28,186 bases of DNA from Schoenoplectus triqueter (GCA_964058805.1 CAXKVV010001094.1:1-28186), one strand, 5' to 3'. Numbered from the stretch's first letter, positions 10,207 to 19,324 are shown. Made by a program: numbers and translations. The notes: generated by a model from the sequence alone, not told the origin.

Positions 10207-10589
10207 CTAGATTTGGCTCCTTCACCGAATAATATGGCGATCCCTTTCTTTATTATTTTTTTTCACAAGTCACAGCTTTCATTATAATAAAATATTTCCT
10301 AAACTCGTGTCTCTAATTACTAATGTCCCATTCAATATGGTATACCCATAAAGGATATATATTTAAAAAAAAAATGGCAATGTGTGGGGAATTGAAGATT
10401 AGGTGAGACGATTTTAAATAAATATAACAAAAACTTCTTTATCAGTTATAAAATTAATGATAAATGTTTCACCTCCTATATCTCATCTCATTCCTTCAAC
10501 TTCTCTCATAATGATAAATTTTTTTTATTCTCTTCATTTTCTCCTTAATTGTAGATTTAATTTTGTATTAATTTTTTTTTCGTATTACA
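10207..10589. other. AT-rich intergenic stretch, nothing recognised
   Basis: No supportable feature. The small open frame here (10457-10651) is low-complexity and runs into the LTR-like sequence. Confidence 0.35.
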
Positions 10590-10735
10590 TGATGTTTCTC
10601 AAGCCTATAAATAGAGGCTTGTATGTTATTAATGACGAGATATATCTCTAGAAGAAATAATATAAAAAATAAGATTTTAGCCTCTCACAGCTTTTGTCTT
10701 CTATCTTTATTTTATACAGTATCGTTATTCAATTT
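10590..10735 (+). mobile_element. LTR-like relic with TATA box
   Basis: CAAGCCTATAAATAGAGGCTTG at 10600-10621 is the kind of TATA segment seen in LTRs of Ty1/copia elements: a TATAAATA core flanked by 7-bp inverted arms (CAAGCCT / AGGCTTG). The A-rich leader, AATAA-type words and a pyrimidine-rich stretch ending in TATACA (about 10720) fit an R-U5 region. No polypurine tract, primer-binding site or second LTR is convincing, so this could only be a solo-LTR remnant. An isolated promoter-like sequence is an alternative. Confidence 0.3.
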
Positions 10736-10739
10736 ATTA

Positions 10740-11455
10740 ATTTGTATTGTCTATTAATTACTTACAAAAATCTTGAATATGTCCTAAAAAATTATTTAAT
10801 GCTGGATTTTATGATTTTTTTTTGTTTAAAATAGAAAGAGCAATCCCATACTTGTTGTATTTATAGAAATATAATATTTTTTTGATTTTCAAAGGAATTT
10901 AAATAAGAAATACCTTATACATAATAGAGACATCTTAATCCTAGAATGTTATAATTGAGGTATAATTTTTTTCCCTTTTGATTATAAGTCAATTATATGT
11001 AATATGTTACAATGATTTGCTAGATTTATAGATTTCCAAGTGTAATATATGTATATGTTCTTATTTATACATTATTATTTTCTATTATTCTTGTAGGTTC
11101 ACATTGTTTCAATAATATATGAGTCTCACTAAAAATAAAATATAGAACACTTTCATTTAAATATAATCATATTAGTAAAATTCAATCCTGTGGGTATAAA
11201 TTAATAATAATTGACTATTATATACATTCTATGATAGTAGATAAACACTCATTCTCAAGCCTACCTGTTGTCAAATCCTGACTCCGTCCTGATAATATCA
11301 ATTATATATGTATCTATCAAACATTTTCCAAGCAAGAGAAAAACGATTGTGCATGGTACGAAATTGATGAGAACCACACATCCACAACCATGTTTCCATT
11401 ATTGATAATTACAATATTTAATATTTGTACCTAGTACATTTTATTTATTCAGGCC
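10740..11455. other. AT-rich intergenic stretch, nothing recognised
   Basis: No gene, RNA or repeat structure could be supported between the LTR-like relic and the hAT-type element. Confidence 0.4.
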
Positions 11456-11463
11456 CTGAAAAC

Positions 11464-12006
11464 TAGGGCTGCAAAAAATATTCGAAGTTCGTAGTTCGTT
11501 CGTGTTCGATTCGAAAAAAATTCGAAAAAAGTTCGTTCGATTCTAGTTCGAAATTAATTTCAAATCAAACTGATTCGATTCGAAATTATATCGAATCAAA
11601 CTTAAACCATGGTGAGTTCGTTCGAAATGTGTTCGCGAACTATTTTTGTTTGAATTTGTATTAATTATTTGATTGTTTGAGACTTTGAGTAGTATGAATT
11701 TATATAAAATTTATTAATTTTTGTTGAATGAACTTTTAGTTTTGTATGAATTTATATTAAATTGACATTTTTTATATTTGATTCTGTTATTTTGATATGA
11801 ATTGTGGAATTTGTTCAACTAATAATTCTATTTCAAACTATTTATGAATCAAATCAAACAGTTCGAATATTTAATGAATCAAATTTCAAACAATGGTTTG
11901 AGTTCGAAACTGTCTATCTATTTCAAATCAAACTAGTTCGAAATAGATTTCAAATCAAACTCAAATACAAGTCAGTTCGTTCGTGTTCGATTCGTTTGCA
12001 GCCCTA
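11464..12006. mobile_element. Non-autonomous hAT-type element, 543 bp, perfect TSD
   Basis: The ends TAGGGCTGCAAA (11464-11475) and TTTGCAGCCCTA (11995-12006) are perfect 12-bp terminal inverted repeats. They are flanked by a perfect 8-bp direct repeat, CTGAAAAC, at 11456-11463 and 12007-12014. TIR sequence and 8-bp duplication together are the hallmark of the hAT superfamily. Inside each end lies the same 21-bp sequence in direct orientation (11493-11513 and 11974-11994, containing GTTCGTTCGTGTTCGATTCG). Further TTCG/CGAA-rich words are scattered between. No transposase is encoded, so it must have been moved by an autonomous relative. The 68-codon open frame inside is not a recognised protein. 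The element sits close to the 3' end of the MYB gene. Confidence 0.88.
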
Positions 12007-12074
12007 CTGAAAACCAGTTAAAACCTACCAAAAAACCTTTACCAAACAAAAATTATACTTAATCCGACTCCAAC

Positions 12075-12265
12075 AGGCTGCCATATATTGCAGTGCCCAT
12101 CAACCACAACTACTGAGATGCAAAAGAATTTATTGCATCATAACTTCCTAAATATTAATCATACACAGTCTAAATCATATAGGCTGCCATATGGAAATAC
12201 CCATCAATAAGACCACACCTACATAAATGATGGATGCAAACAGATTTATTGCATCATAGCTTCTT
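12075..12265 (-). repeat. Diverged tandem duplication in the MYB 3' flank with two polyadenylation signals
   Basis: Two copies share AGGCTGCCATAT (12075-12086; 12181-12192), CCCATCAA (12096-12103; 12200-12207), GATGCAAA (12117-12124; 12233-12240) and TTTATTGCATCATA (12129-12142; 12245-12258). The offset is 104-116 bases. On the minus strand each copy ends in TATGATGCAATAAA, so the AATAAA polyadenylation signal is duplicated (12129-12134 and 12245-12250). These lie about 270 and 385 bases after the MYB stop codon, a normal range for a 3' UTR. Alternative 3' ends are therefore possible. Confidence 0.7.
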
Positions 12266-12517
12266 TTTGTACATTGAAACAAAGTTCCTGGACACAGGGC
12301 TGTACATGTCGAGGAGAAATTATGGATTATTCTAGTACTATAGGCAAATAATTAATGCACACTTTTCTGCCATCAGTTCTTTCCCACACAGCCGAAATTC
12401 TCCTCTACAGCCAACATTGCTTACTAAAGCCTACCAGAAATGAGAAAGCCTCTCCTAATCACACAAGTGGCTAGAAAGACCCAGCTAGCTTAAACATGAA
12501 CCATATACACGATAAAT

Positions 12518-13900
12518 TCATACCAGATCCGACATGAGCCAGCTGGCGAAGGATTCTAGGTCGTTGCCATTAATTTCCGTGATGGGATGACTAAAATCAG
12601 CATTAGAATCGGAATAAGACCATGCCTGCCCCAAATCGAAGTCCCAATCCAGCTTGTCCCAATCTAAGAGGTTACTGGTGTCAATTTGGGCCGACCTCAC
12701 CACCACGTCCTCCCCCAGGCCCAATTGGGTTACTGTGGACACGCTTTCTCTCTCATAATTAACCATACCTGCCCCACACCCTCTATCCTCATTCAATGCC
12801 TGGTCTCCACGTCCCCTCTCTTCCAGCGGGACCCATCCCTCACTTTCCGTACTGCCACACAGAAGCATAGCATCCATTTCACTGTCAAGCGGGCCCGGAC
12901 TCAGTAGGGCACTGATCATCTCCTCGTCGATTGATTCGATCTCTGGGTCTAACACTGTGCTCAGCACCTCTTCACTGTTAGATTGGGAAGTGGCAGGCAC
13001 CATTTCTCTCTGTTTCACGTTTTCTTCTTTTATTTCCTTTGTCATGTTGCTGTTAATGGATTTCTTCTTTGAGCCACGGCTGGCCTTCTTCCGCTTTCCG
13101 GTATCTATGGCTGCCGGCAAGTTGTCTTTCAGGGAATCGGAGCCGGTGGGAGTAGAATTGTGGTAAGTGTGGACTCGCCGGCTCAGGTGTGAGTTCCAGT
13201 AGTTTTTTATCTCGTTGTCTGTTCTCCCTGGCAGGTGACTGGCTATTTGCGACCACCTACAGAGACACAAGAGGAAGTCACAATTTTGTCAGATGTAATG
13301 TCAAAACTTTAAATGACTTTTAATTGAGTATGGAAAGAGTCCAGCTACTGTGCTTACAGCACTTCAATGAAGTGCTGCCAGTGCCAGATCTTTGAGCCGT
13401 TTGATTTTAGTTTAGATTCGTTCTTGATGATCCAAAGAAGTGCGCAACATAAATTGTTTCATAAATATGTATGTTTCAAATATATAACTACTGTTATTAA
13501 TTTTAACAGTCCTTCAAAAAAATATATATTATCGTTAATAATATATATATTATTTAATAAATATATATCCGCTAGTAATCATTATGTTAGCTATTTAAAT
13601 TTTACGGCGTGAGTTGAAAAAGTTACAATAACTTAGTTGAACTGTTTTTTTTACACTAATATATTTATAATTACATATATTTATATTATCTTTTCTAAAA
13701 AAAATTAATATTTATCCCCGCCTCAAAGTCTGAATTCACCCGATCAAAACAGTTTCTAAATTAAATTACTTTTGCATGTGAGGAAGGACAAAAGAGTGCC
13801 AGAGCAAAGCCGGACGGAAAACGAGGTTCTCTATACACGACAAAGAACTCTCTGTTTTGTATCAGAAAAGAGAAAAAAAGAAAAGTAAAATGATGTGGTG

Positions 13901-13939
<39 letters not shown>

Positions 13940-14409
13940 ACGATCTTAAAGCGTGTACCCCAGATAAAGACCGATATTGCGATCAACGATTTTCAACTAT
14001 GAAAAATGAAATAATGGCTTTTGGGAAGAATTTTGAAATTCAAACTTAATTACGTGTTGCCAAGAGAAGCATGGAGTTTGATGATGGTGTCTTCTTCCTC
14101 CTTGGAAATGTTGCCTCTCTTCAGATCAGCTCGCAAGTAATTTATCCACCTCAGTCTACAGCTCTTCCCGCACCTCAGCAATCCTGGAAATTCCAGACGA
14201 GTATGATCAGAAACGAACCACCTCGGAATCAAATTAGTGTAAAAGTAAGAACGGAGAAAAAAAAATAGATGAGTACCAGCTTTCTTAGGTAGAGATCGCC
14301 ATGAGCCTTCGCCATGGTTGGCAATGTACTTCAATAAGATATCGTCTTCTTCAGCCGTCCATCTCCCCTTCTTCAACCCCACCTTGTCGCAACATGGTGC
14401 TCTCCCCAT
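12518..14409 (-). CDS. MYB12-like: R2R3-MYB transcription factor, subgroup 7 (flavonol regulator type)
   Basis: Three exons on the minus strand, 14277-14409 (133 nt), 14054-14183 (130 nt) and 12518-13256 (739 nt), join into 333 codons plus TGA. The first two exons have the standard sizes of plant R2R3-MYB genes, and introns are GT-AG. The start MGRAPCC is the conserved N-terminus. R2 has W17, W37 and W57; R3 runs from about residue 67 to 115, with W89 and W108 and PGRTDNE at 97-103. The domain text ([43 protein letters not shown]) is that of subgroup 7 (MYB11/12/111), which activate flavonol genes such as CHS and FLS in the nucleus. The bHLH-contact signature of R3 is absent, as in that subgroup. 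[12 protein letters not shown] (142-153) looks like a degenerate subgroup-7 motif. The acidic [14 protein letters not shown] stretch and SWLMS near the end resemble its activation region. Codon 88, split by intron 2, reads ACG (Thr) where Arg or Lys is expected. Membership of the subgroup is firm; orthology to one member is not. Confidence 0.93.
13210..13230 (-). promoter_or_regulatory. Likely miR858 target site
   Basis: On the minus strand this 21-base stretch, coding for the PGRTDNE region of R3, contains AGAACAGACAACGAGA. From memory of miR858 (UUUCGUUGUCUGUUCGACCUU), pairing would be continuous over the central and seed region except for one G:U pair, with mismatches near the microRNA 3' end. 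Flavonol MYBs are known miR858 targets. Whether cleavage happens here is inferred, not shown. Confidence 0.55.
13257..14053 (-). other. Intron 2 of the MYB gene (797 nt)
   Basis: The donor is AC|GTAATT at 14054/14053 and the acceptor is CTCTGTAG|G at 13257/13256. The intron contains an (AG)16 microsatellite (13905-13936) and a 10-bp inverted repeat, CAGCACTTCA/TGAAGTGCTG (13357-13377). The rest is AT-rich filler. The base before the donor is C instead of the usual G. Confidence 0.85.
13905..13936. repeat. (AG)16 microsatellite in intron 2
   Basis: Thirty-two uninterrupted bases of AG; on the gene's strand this is a CT run. Likely length-polymorphic. Confidence 0.95.
14184..14276 (-). other. 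Intron 1 of the MYB gene (93 nt)
   Basis: The donor is GCTG|GTACTC and the acceptor is TTTCCAG|GA, splitting the Gly45 codon after its first base, the conserved phase for this family. Its length is a multiple of three and it holds no in-frame stop, so a retained intron would add 31 residues inside R2 without ending the frame. Confidence 0.9.
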
Positions 14410-14640
14410 TTCTCTCTCTAGGTTCTTACTTTCTTAAGGCAAGAGAGAGAGAGAGGGACTTAGTTCCCGTTGGGGGTGAAGAGAGATCAGGCGAGAGATG
14501 AGAGTTCAGCAAGTCCAAATGAGTTGGTGGGTGCCGGGGGGCTATTATAGGCGATCCAGAAGGGGTGACGCTGAAGACAAAATGATCGCTTTTCTCCAGT
14601 CAATGGTCAAATTGGAGAAGCTTATTGACTTTTGGTGCAC
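14410..14640 (-). promoter_or_regulatory. MYB promoter and 5' UTR
   Basis: Upstream of the ATG on the minus strand, a pyrimidine-rich leader with a CT repeat (14442-14456) precedes a TATA-like CTATAATAG at 14542-14550. This would place the transcript start near 14510-14520 and give a 5' UTR of about 100 bases. ACCAAC, the core of MYB-type AC elements, lies at 14523-14528. Three TTGAC cores lie further up: TTGACT (14598-14603, minus), TTTGACC (14605-14611, minus) and TTGACT (14625-14630, plus). An ACGT core (CAACGTGTC on the minus strand) lies near 14792-14800. Site function is inferred from consensus only. Confidence 0.5.
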
Positions 14641-15517
14641 GGACATAAACGGCAAGGGAATTGCTGCTCGAACTCGGTGTCGATGGGATATCCGTTTCTT
14701 GTAAGAAATGGAGGGATGGTGAGATGAAAAAATTGATATGTAAAATGGTAAAAGGGAAGGGGGCGGAGGGGAGGAGCGGTGACAGAAAGAGACACGTTGA
14801 ACAAACGGCCAGTCCGAAATACATTTTTTTTGTGGCCGACGGTTGCATTCCTTTACGGTTCGGATTAATTAACAATGCTACCCGGCCCAATAGTTGCAGC
14901 TTATGTTTCCTTTTCTTTTCTTTGAAAAATAATCCAAAGAAGAATATTTGGCATAATCATGTTGTTATGTAGTATAACTTCATTCTTGATGCTAAAAGTG
15001 ACATGAGATTTTCTAGTATATAAAATTGATTTATTTTTATGCTCACATCATTTATAACAAACAAGCACCATCAATAAAATAATTGATCAGTTATCTAAAG
15101 TTCAAATTATTTGTTCAAATTGTACACTTCTTTTTTTCTGAAAAAAACATAATATAGAAGACAAATCTTAAAATGGACTGAAATATATAGTTTAGAATAA
15201 ACTGATACTTAAAAAGGCATTTTGGCGAACATTATTATGCTGACTGAATAAAGGATAGAGGACAACGGAAGAAAATGGAAGGAAAAGAGAAAATAGGAAA
15301 AAGAAATAATTTAAGTCATTAACTATATATGAAATTAGCATTTTGTAAGGATGACAAAGGTTTTCTTATCTTTCCTCGACAGGTGTCCATGATATAATAT
15401 AAGAAGTAATGTCTAGCAAAGTGCTAATGTTGCTTTTAATTAGTGGTTAAAAGACTTTTGTTTGCACAAGCTATAGTTAATCTCATGTAAAACATTAAGC
15501 TGTGATGGTCCTATACG
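14641..15517. other. Distal MYB upstream region, nothing else recognised
   Basis: No gene or repeat could be supported between the MYB promoter and the CACTA-like element. The 96- and 103-codon open frames here are on opposite strands, overlap one another and show no family features. The region may still hold regulatory sites of the MYB gene. Confidence 0.35.
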
Positions 15518-15950
15518 CACTACCACAAAATTTGTCTTTTGTAATCTCAATTCAGTAACGGTTTTTAAAAAAATAGTTATTAATTAAATAGAGATTAATG
15601 AGTTACGAAGAAATATAAAAAAATTCAATAACCATTTTTAATTATCAATAGTTACAAAAGATGTGTCAAAAGAAATAAAAACATACGAAGAGAGTTTAGT
15701 AACAATTTTGATAAAAAAAAAACAGTTACTAAGGTAATTGAAAGAGTCTCACCTTTATCAGAATCACTAATTAAAGGTTTACATCAGTAACGGCTTTGAT
15801 GAAAAAAATAGTTACTAAGGTCATTGAGAGGGCCTCACTTTTGTCAAAACAACTCACTAAAAGTTTACCATCAGTAAAGATTTTGATGAAAAATCATTAC
15901 TAAGGTAATTGAGAGGACCCCATCTATGGTCAGATGTGCAGTTGCATTTA

Positions 15951-16550
15951 TTGTCTCTCTAAAAAGAGCTACCTTCATCAATAATGTTTTTTATATAAAA
16001 ATCATTATTGAACTATTTTAATGGGCTCCACCAATGTACAACTATATTTATTGTCTCTAAAAAAAATACTACCTTCATCAGTAACGAATATAAAAATCGT
16101 TACTAAACTATCTATTGGCTTCACTAGATGTGGCAGAACCCAACCCGACCCGACAAATCCGTCTGGACCCGAATCCGATCCGACCTGATTTTTTAAGAAA
16201 ATCAAACTGATCCGATCCGATCCGAACCCGACCTGACCCGACCCGAGATCAAATGGCTTTCAATCCAATCGAAATCTATCAACGATCTGAAAAAACACAA
16301 CATGTAAATTGACCCAACCCGACCCTGACCCGACCCGGCCCGACCTAATTTCTTCCAGAAAGTCAAACTGACCCGACCCGAACCCGAACCCGACCCGACC
16401 CGCCCGATTGTCACCTCTAGGTTTCACCAATGTGCAATTATATTTATTATCTCTAAAAACAAGCTAGCTTCACTAGTAACAGTTTTTATATAAAAATCAT
16501 TACTAAACTATTTAAATGAGACCCACTAATGTTAGGCCTTCACCTTCAAT
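15951..16550. repeat. ~100-bp tandem repeat units within the CACTA-like element
   Basis: Units begin near TTGTCTCT at 15951, TTGTCTCT at 16051 and TTATCTCT at 16447. Each holds CTACCTTCATCA-like and GTAACGA...TCGTTACT-like words, then AAACTAT, then a YCCACCAATGT-type end. The third unit follows after a 303-base insertion and target duplication. The inverted GTAACGA/TCGTTAC pair in the units could form short hairpins. Diverged relatives continue up- and downstream (15550-15900, 17160-17220). Confidence 0.7.
16125..16419. mobile_element. Nested non-autonomous hAT-type element, 295 bp
   Basis: The ends TAGATGTGGCA (16125-16135) and, as reverse complement, TAGAGGTGACA (16409-16419) are imperfect terminal inverted repeats. 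The flanks GGCTTCAC (16117-16124) and GGTTTCAC (16420-16427) form an 8-bp duplication with one mismatch. The interior is dominated by CCCGACC-type repeats with reverse-strand GGGTCGGG. Without it, the host sequence reads like the neighbouring ~100-bp repeat unit (GGGCTCCACCAATGTACAA at 16023-16041), which confirms the insertion limits. No coding capacity; open frames across the CCCGAC repeats are spurious. Confidence 0.8.
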
Positions 16551-16779
16551 AACAATTTTTATGATATAACCATTTTATGATTCCCAATCAATAGTAATTC
16601 AGAGAAATGATACCCATGGATTATGAACTCTTATCATATTCATCGTTCATTTTTCTACATCCGACGTTCCCGAATAAACGCACCTCACAATAATATATCA
16701 CATCCTCATCTTCTCCCTCCTACTCATTTTGAAAACTAAGATCTAAAAAATTAGAAGAGTTCTTTAGAGACAGAGTTAG

Positions 16780-17895
16780 AGAAAGAAGAAGGAAATAAGA
16801 AAAAGTATGAAAACACAATCGAAATTCAAGTATCTTAACTTCAAATAGTCATAATTTTTGATAGAAAATTATAATTGAAGTATTCCATGCAGTCACAAAA
16901 AGTTTACGATGAGATCCACATGGTTAACAGTGTCTTTACCTTTAAAAATGTATTAGAAAATTCAAGATCTATTTTTTGTTTACTTTAGTTTTTTTTTGGA
17001 TTTTTTTAGATTGTATAGATTTTTATATTATTGCATGAGCAAAATGTATTTATGATTTTTATTTATATATACATATTTTTTCTATATCCATATTCTTTCT
17101 CTATTCATAGTTATTAAATCAAATAGCTAAAATGCTCTTCAGATATTTAAAAAAAATAAAAACCTTTTGTAACGATTTTTAAGTAAAAATCATTAGTAAA
17201 TATCATTATCAGTAACGATTTATATATCCATATTCTTTCTCTATTCTTTAATAACAGATTGTAATAGAAAAAAATATTATTAAAATAGACTCCCAGAACA
17301 CCAAAAAGCAGTTCAACCATTTAACAACATTTTATTGAAGAAATCGTTGCTAAACACATCATTTAACAATAATTTTGTGTCTAAAATCATTGTTAAAGGC
17401 AGTGTTGGGCTACTTTATGTGTCTGACATTTATTTTGATCAATGATATTTGCTCCCACCAATAATATTTGCTCCCACGTATTGCTCATCTCATCATTCGT
17501 TCATCACAATCCATCGATTTAAAAATAAAAAATAAAAAATTAAAATCTCACATATTACCAACTTTTTATTATCTATTTTTATATATAAAAAGAGAGATGA
17601 GAGAGAGAAAAGAAAGAAAGAAGAAGAGAGAATAGAAATAAAAATCGAAATCTGACAATCTCAACTTCAAACGATCATAACTTTTAATAGAAAACTTTGA
17701 TTGAGACGTACTATACGGTCACAAAAATCTTACGACAGGATCTAGAGGGTTAACCGGTTACGCCGTTACTGCCATTGTCAGGGCCAAACAGATCTTATCT
17801 TCAAGCTCAAAAACGCATTAGAAACTTTTAAGTTATGTTTTTTCTTTGATTTTTTTCTTAGAAATTATATAAGTTTTTCATATTACTATATGAGC
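16780..17895. repeat. Two diverged copies of a ~270-bp segment (16780-17040; 17600-17895)
   Basis: Shared ordered words include ATCGAAAT, CTTCAAA followed by CATAA, ATAGAAAA, TTGA, GGTCACAAAAA-type, TTACGA, GATC, GGTTAAC, TTAGAAA, and a T-rich end with ATATGAGCAA/CATGAGCAA. The copies are heavily substituted. A separate exact 24-bp direct repeat (within 17083-17106 and 17223-17246, containing ATCCATATTCTTTCTCTATT) lies between them. All are inside the CACTA-like element. Confidence 0.55.
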
Positions 17896-18267
17896 AAGAT
17901 TTATGTATGTATTGTTGAGTAAATATTTTTTTGTTGGATGAATAATTATATTTTTTTGATATTAATTATTGAATGAATGAATAATATATCATATTGTTAT
18001 TTTTTTAGTTACTCAATTTGTTTTCTTTCAATATTAATTAGCATATGTTGTTTGCTTAGTTCAAGAATGTTAAAATTTGAAAAAAAAAATGATCTTTAGT
18101 AACAATTTTAGTACAGAACAATTGCTAAAGGTCATTTAAAAAAAATTCAAACACCTATGATTTGATAATTGATTTGGCAACGGTTATTTATAGGCTTTTC
18201 TAATATCTTTTATAACAGCTTCAAAATTATTGTTAAATTTGATCAACAAACAACCGTTGCTGTAGTG

Positions 18268-18780
18268 ATTCCATTAGAAATGAACCGAAAAAAGAAAGAA
18301 AAGATGCGTGATTGCACATGTACCGTGCTCTCGTCAAATGAAACAAAGGCGGATTTCTTGAAGGCGACAACCAAAGAATACCATTGAGAGAAGTAATTAT
18401 TAGTAGGTTTAATGCGTGTGTCTACGACTTGCTTATGCAATATTCTCATGAAAATGATGTAACGCTACAAAATACTCAAATTGATCTCAGTGAAAATGGC
18501 CTGTGAAAGAAAAAAGAGAAAATGACAAGTCAAGTGTCTTAATGAAACGAAAAAAAGTTTGCAAATAAGTGCAAAACTAATATTTAACAATATTTAATTA
18601 TAAGAACAATCAGTATAGTAAGGGGAATCAGTAGAAAACTAAAAATGATTGTTATGGAGTTGTTAATAAGAGATACATTTGCAAATAACTAAAAATTGCG
18701 GAGATTATTTGACTTCGGTACATTAATTATATAACACAATCGAAAATATAAATATAGAGAGAGAAACTTGGGTTATGGTG
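18268..18780. other. AT-rich intergenic stretch, nothing recognised
   Basis: Short open frames on both strands here overlap and show no family features. No supportable feature. Confidence 0.4.
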
Positions 18781-19089
18781 CTCTGCATATATATAGGACG
18801 GAATCTAGATGTAGATCAAATTTTATATTTTTTTAAATTTTTTACTATTTTATAAGATAGTTAGAAAATCGCTTCTTTTGAATGACTCATAATAACGAAA
18901 TCAAGTGAATTTATATATATTTTTTAAATTTTTTGCTACTTTTAGATAGGTACAAAGTTTATTATCTACTGATTTTTTTACCATTCAAAACTAGTCATTT
19001 TGTACCCACCGAAAAGATGGCAAAAAATTTCAAAAAAATTATAAAATTTGATCTTGAAAAATATTTCAATAAGAAGATCATGTTTAATG

Positions 19090-19161
19090 GTTTGGATCGG
19101 TCGTTTAGACTTTCAGTTTTGTGGGATATTAAAGTTTGGATCGGTCGTTTAGACTTTCAGT
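19090..19161. repeat. Perfect 28-bp direct repeat, 44-bp period
   Basis: The sequence beginning GTTTGGATCGGTCGTTTAGA and ending in CTTTCAGT occurs exactly at 19090-19117 and 19134-19161, with a 16-base AT-rich spacer. Perfect identity in otherwise decayed sequence suggests a recent local duplication. Confidence 0.9.
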
Positions 19162-19324
19162 AATACTCTAAGTTTCTCAATAATATCTTCACGTAAAAAT
19201 CTTATGGGATATTAAATTTCATAATTTTATGAGATTTTTATCTATTTTTTAAATTATTTTTAAAATTAGCCTTATTCAACACAAGAAAGTAGTTTATTTC
19301 ATGGGTGTTTTTGAAAATAGTCTA

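Larger units (their letters stand above)
15518..18267. mobile_element. CACTA-like non-autonomous element, ~2.75 kb, no transposase
   Basis: The left end reads CACTACCACAAAATTTG (15518-15534) and the right end, as reverse complement, CACTACAGCAACGGTTG (18251-18267). They match at 12 of 17 bases and start with the CACTA signature. Subterminal regions carry repeated AGTAACGRTTTT and reverse-complement AAAATCGTTACT words, many as small hairpins, as expected for En/Spm-type elements. The interior has ~100-bp tandem units (15950-16550), a diverged large duplication (16780-17040 and 17600-17895) and a nested hAT-type element. No open frame resembles a transposase. A 3-bp target-site duplication is not seen (ACG left, ATT right), so the ends may belong to different copies or have mutated. 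Confidence 0.5.

Noticed and set aside
11804..12010. 68-codon open frame inside the hAT-type element
   Set aside because: It is far too short for a transposase and made of TTCG/CAAA repeat sequence; it ends at the terminal repeat.
12686..13166. Plus-strand open frames opposite MYB exon 3
   Set aside because: They are antisense shadows of a GC-richer real exon and have no family features.
14071..14972. Plus- and minus-strand open frames of 60-103 codons around the MYB start and promoter
   Set aside because: They overlap one another or lie antisense to exon 1 and 2, and none shows a domain or splice logic.
16005..16414. Gly/Ser/Arg-rich minus-strand open frames
   Set aside because: They are translations of the CCCGACC repeats of the nested hAT-type element, not proteins.
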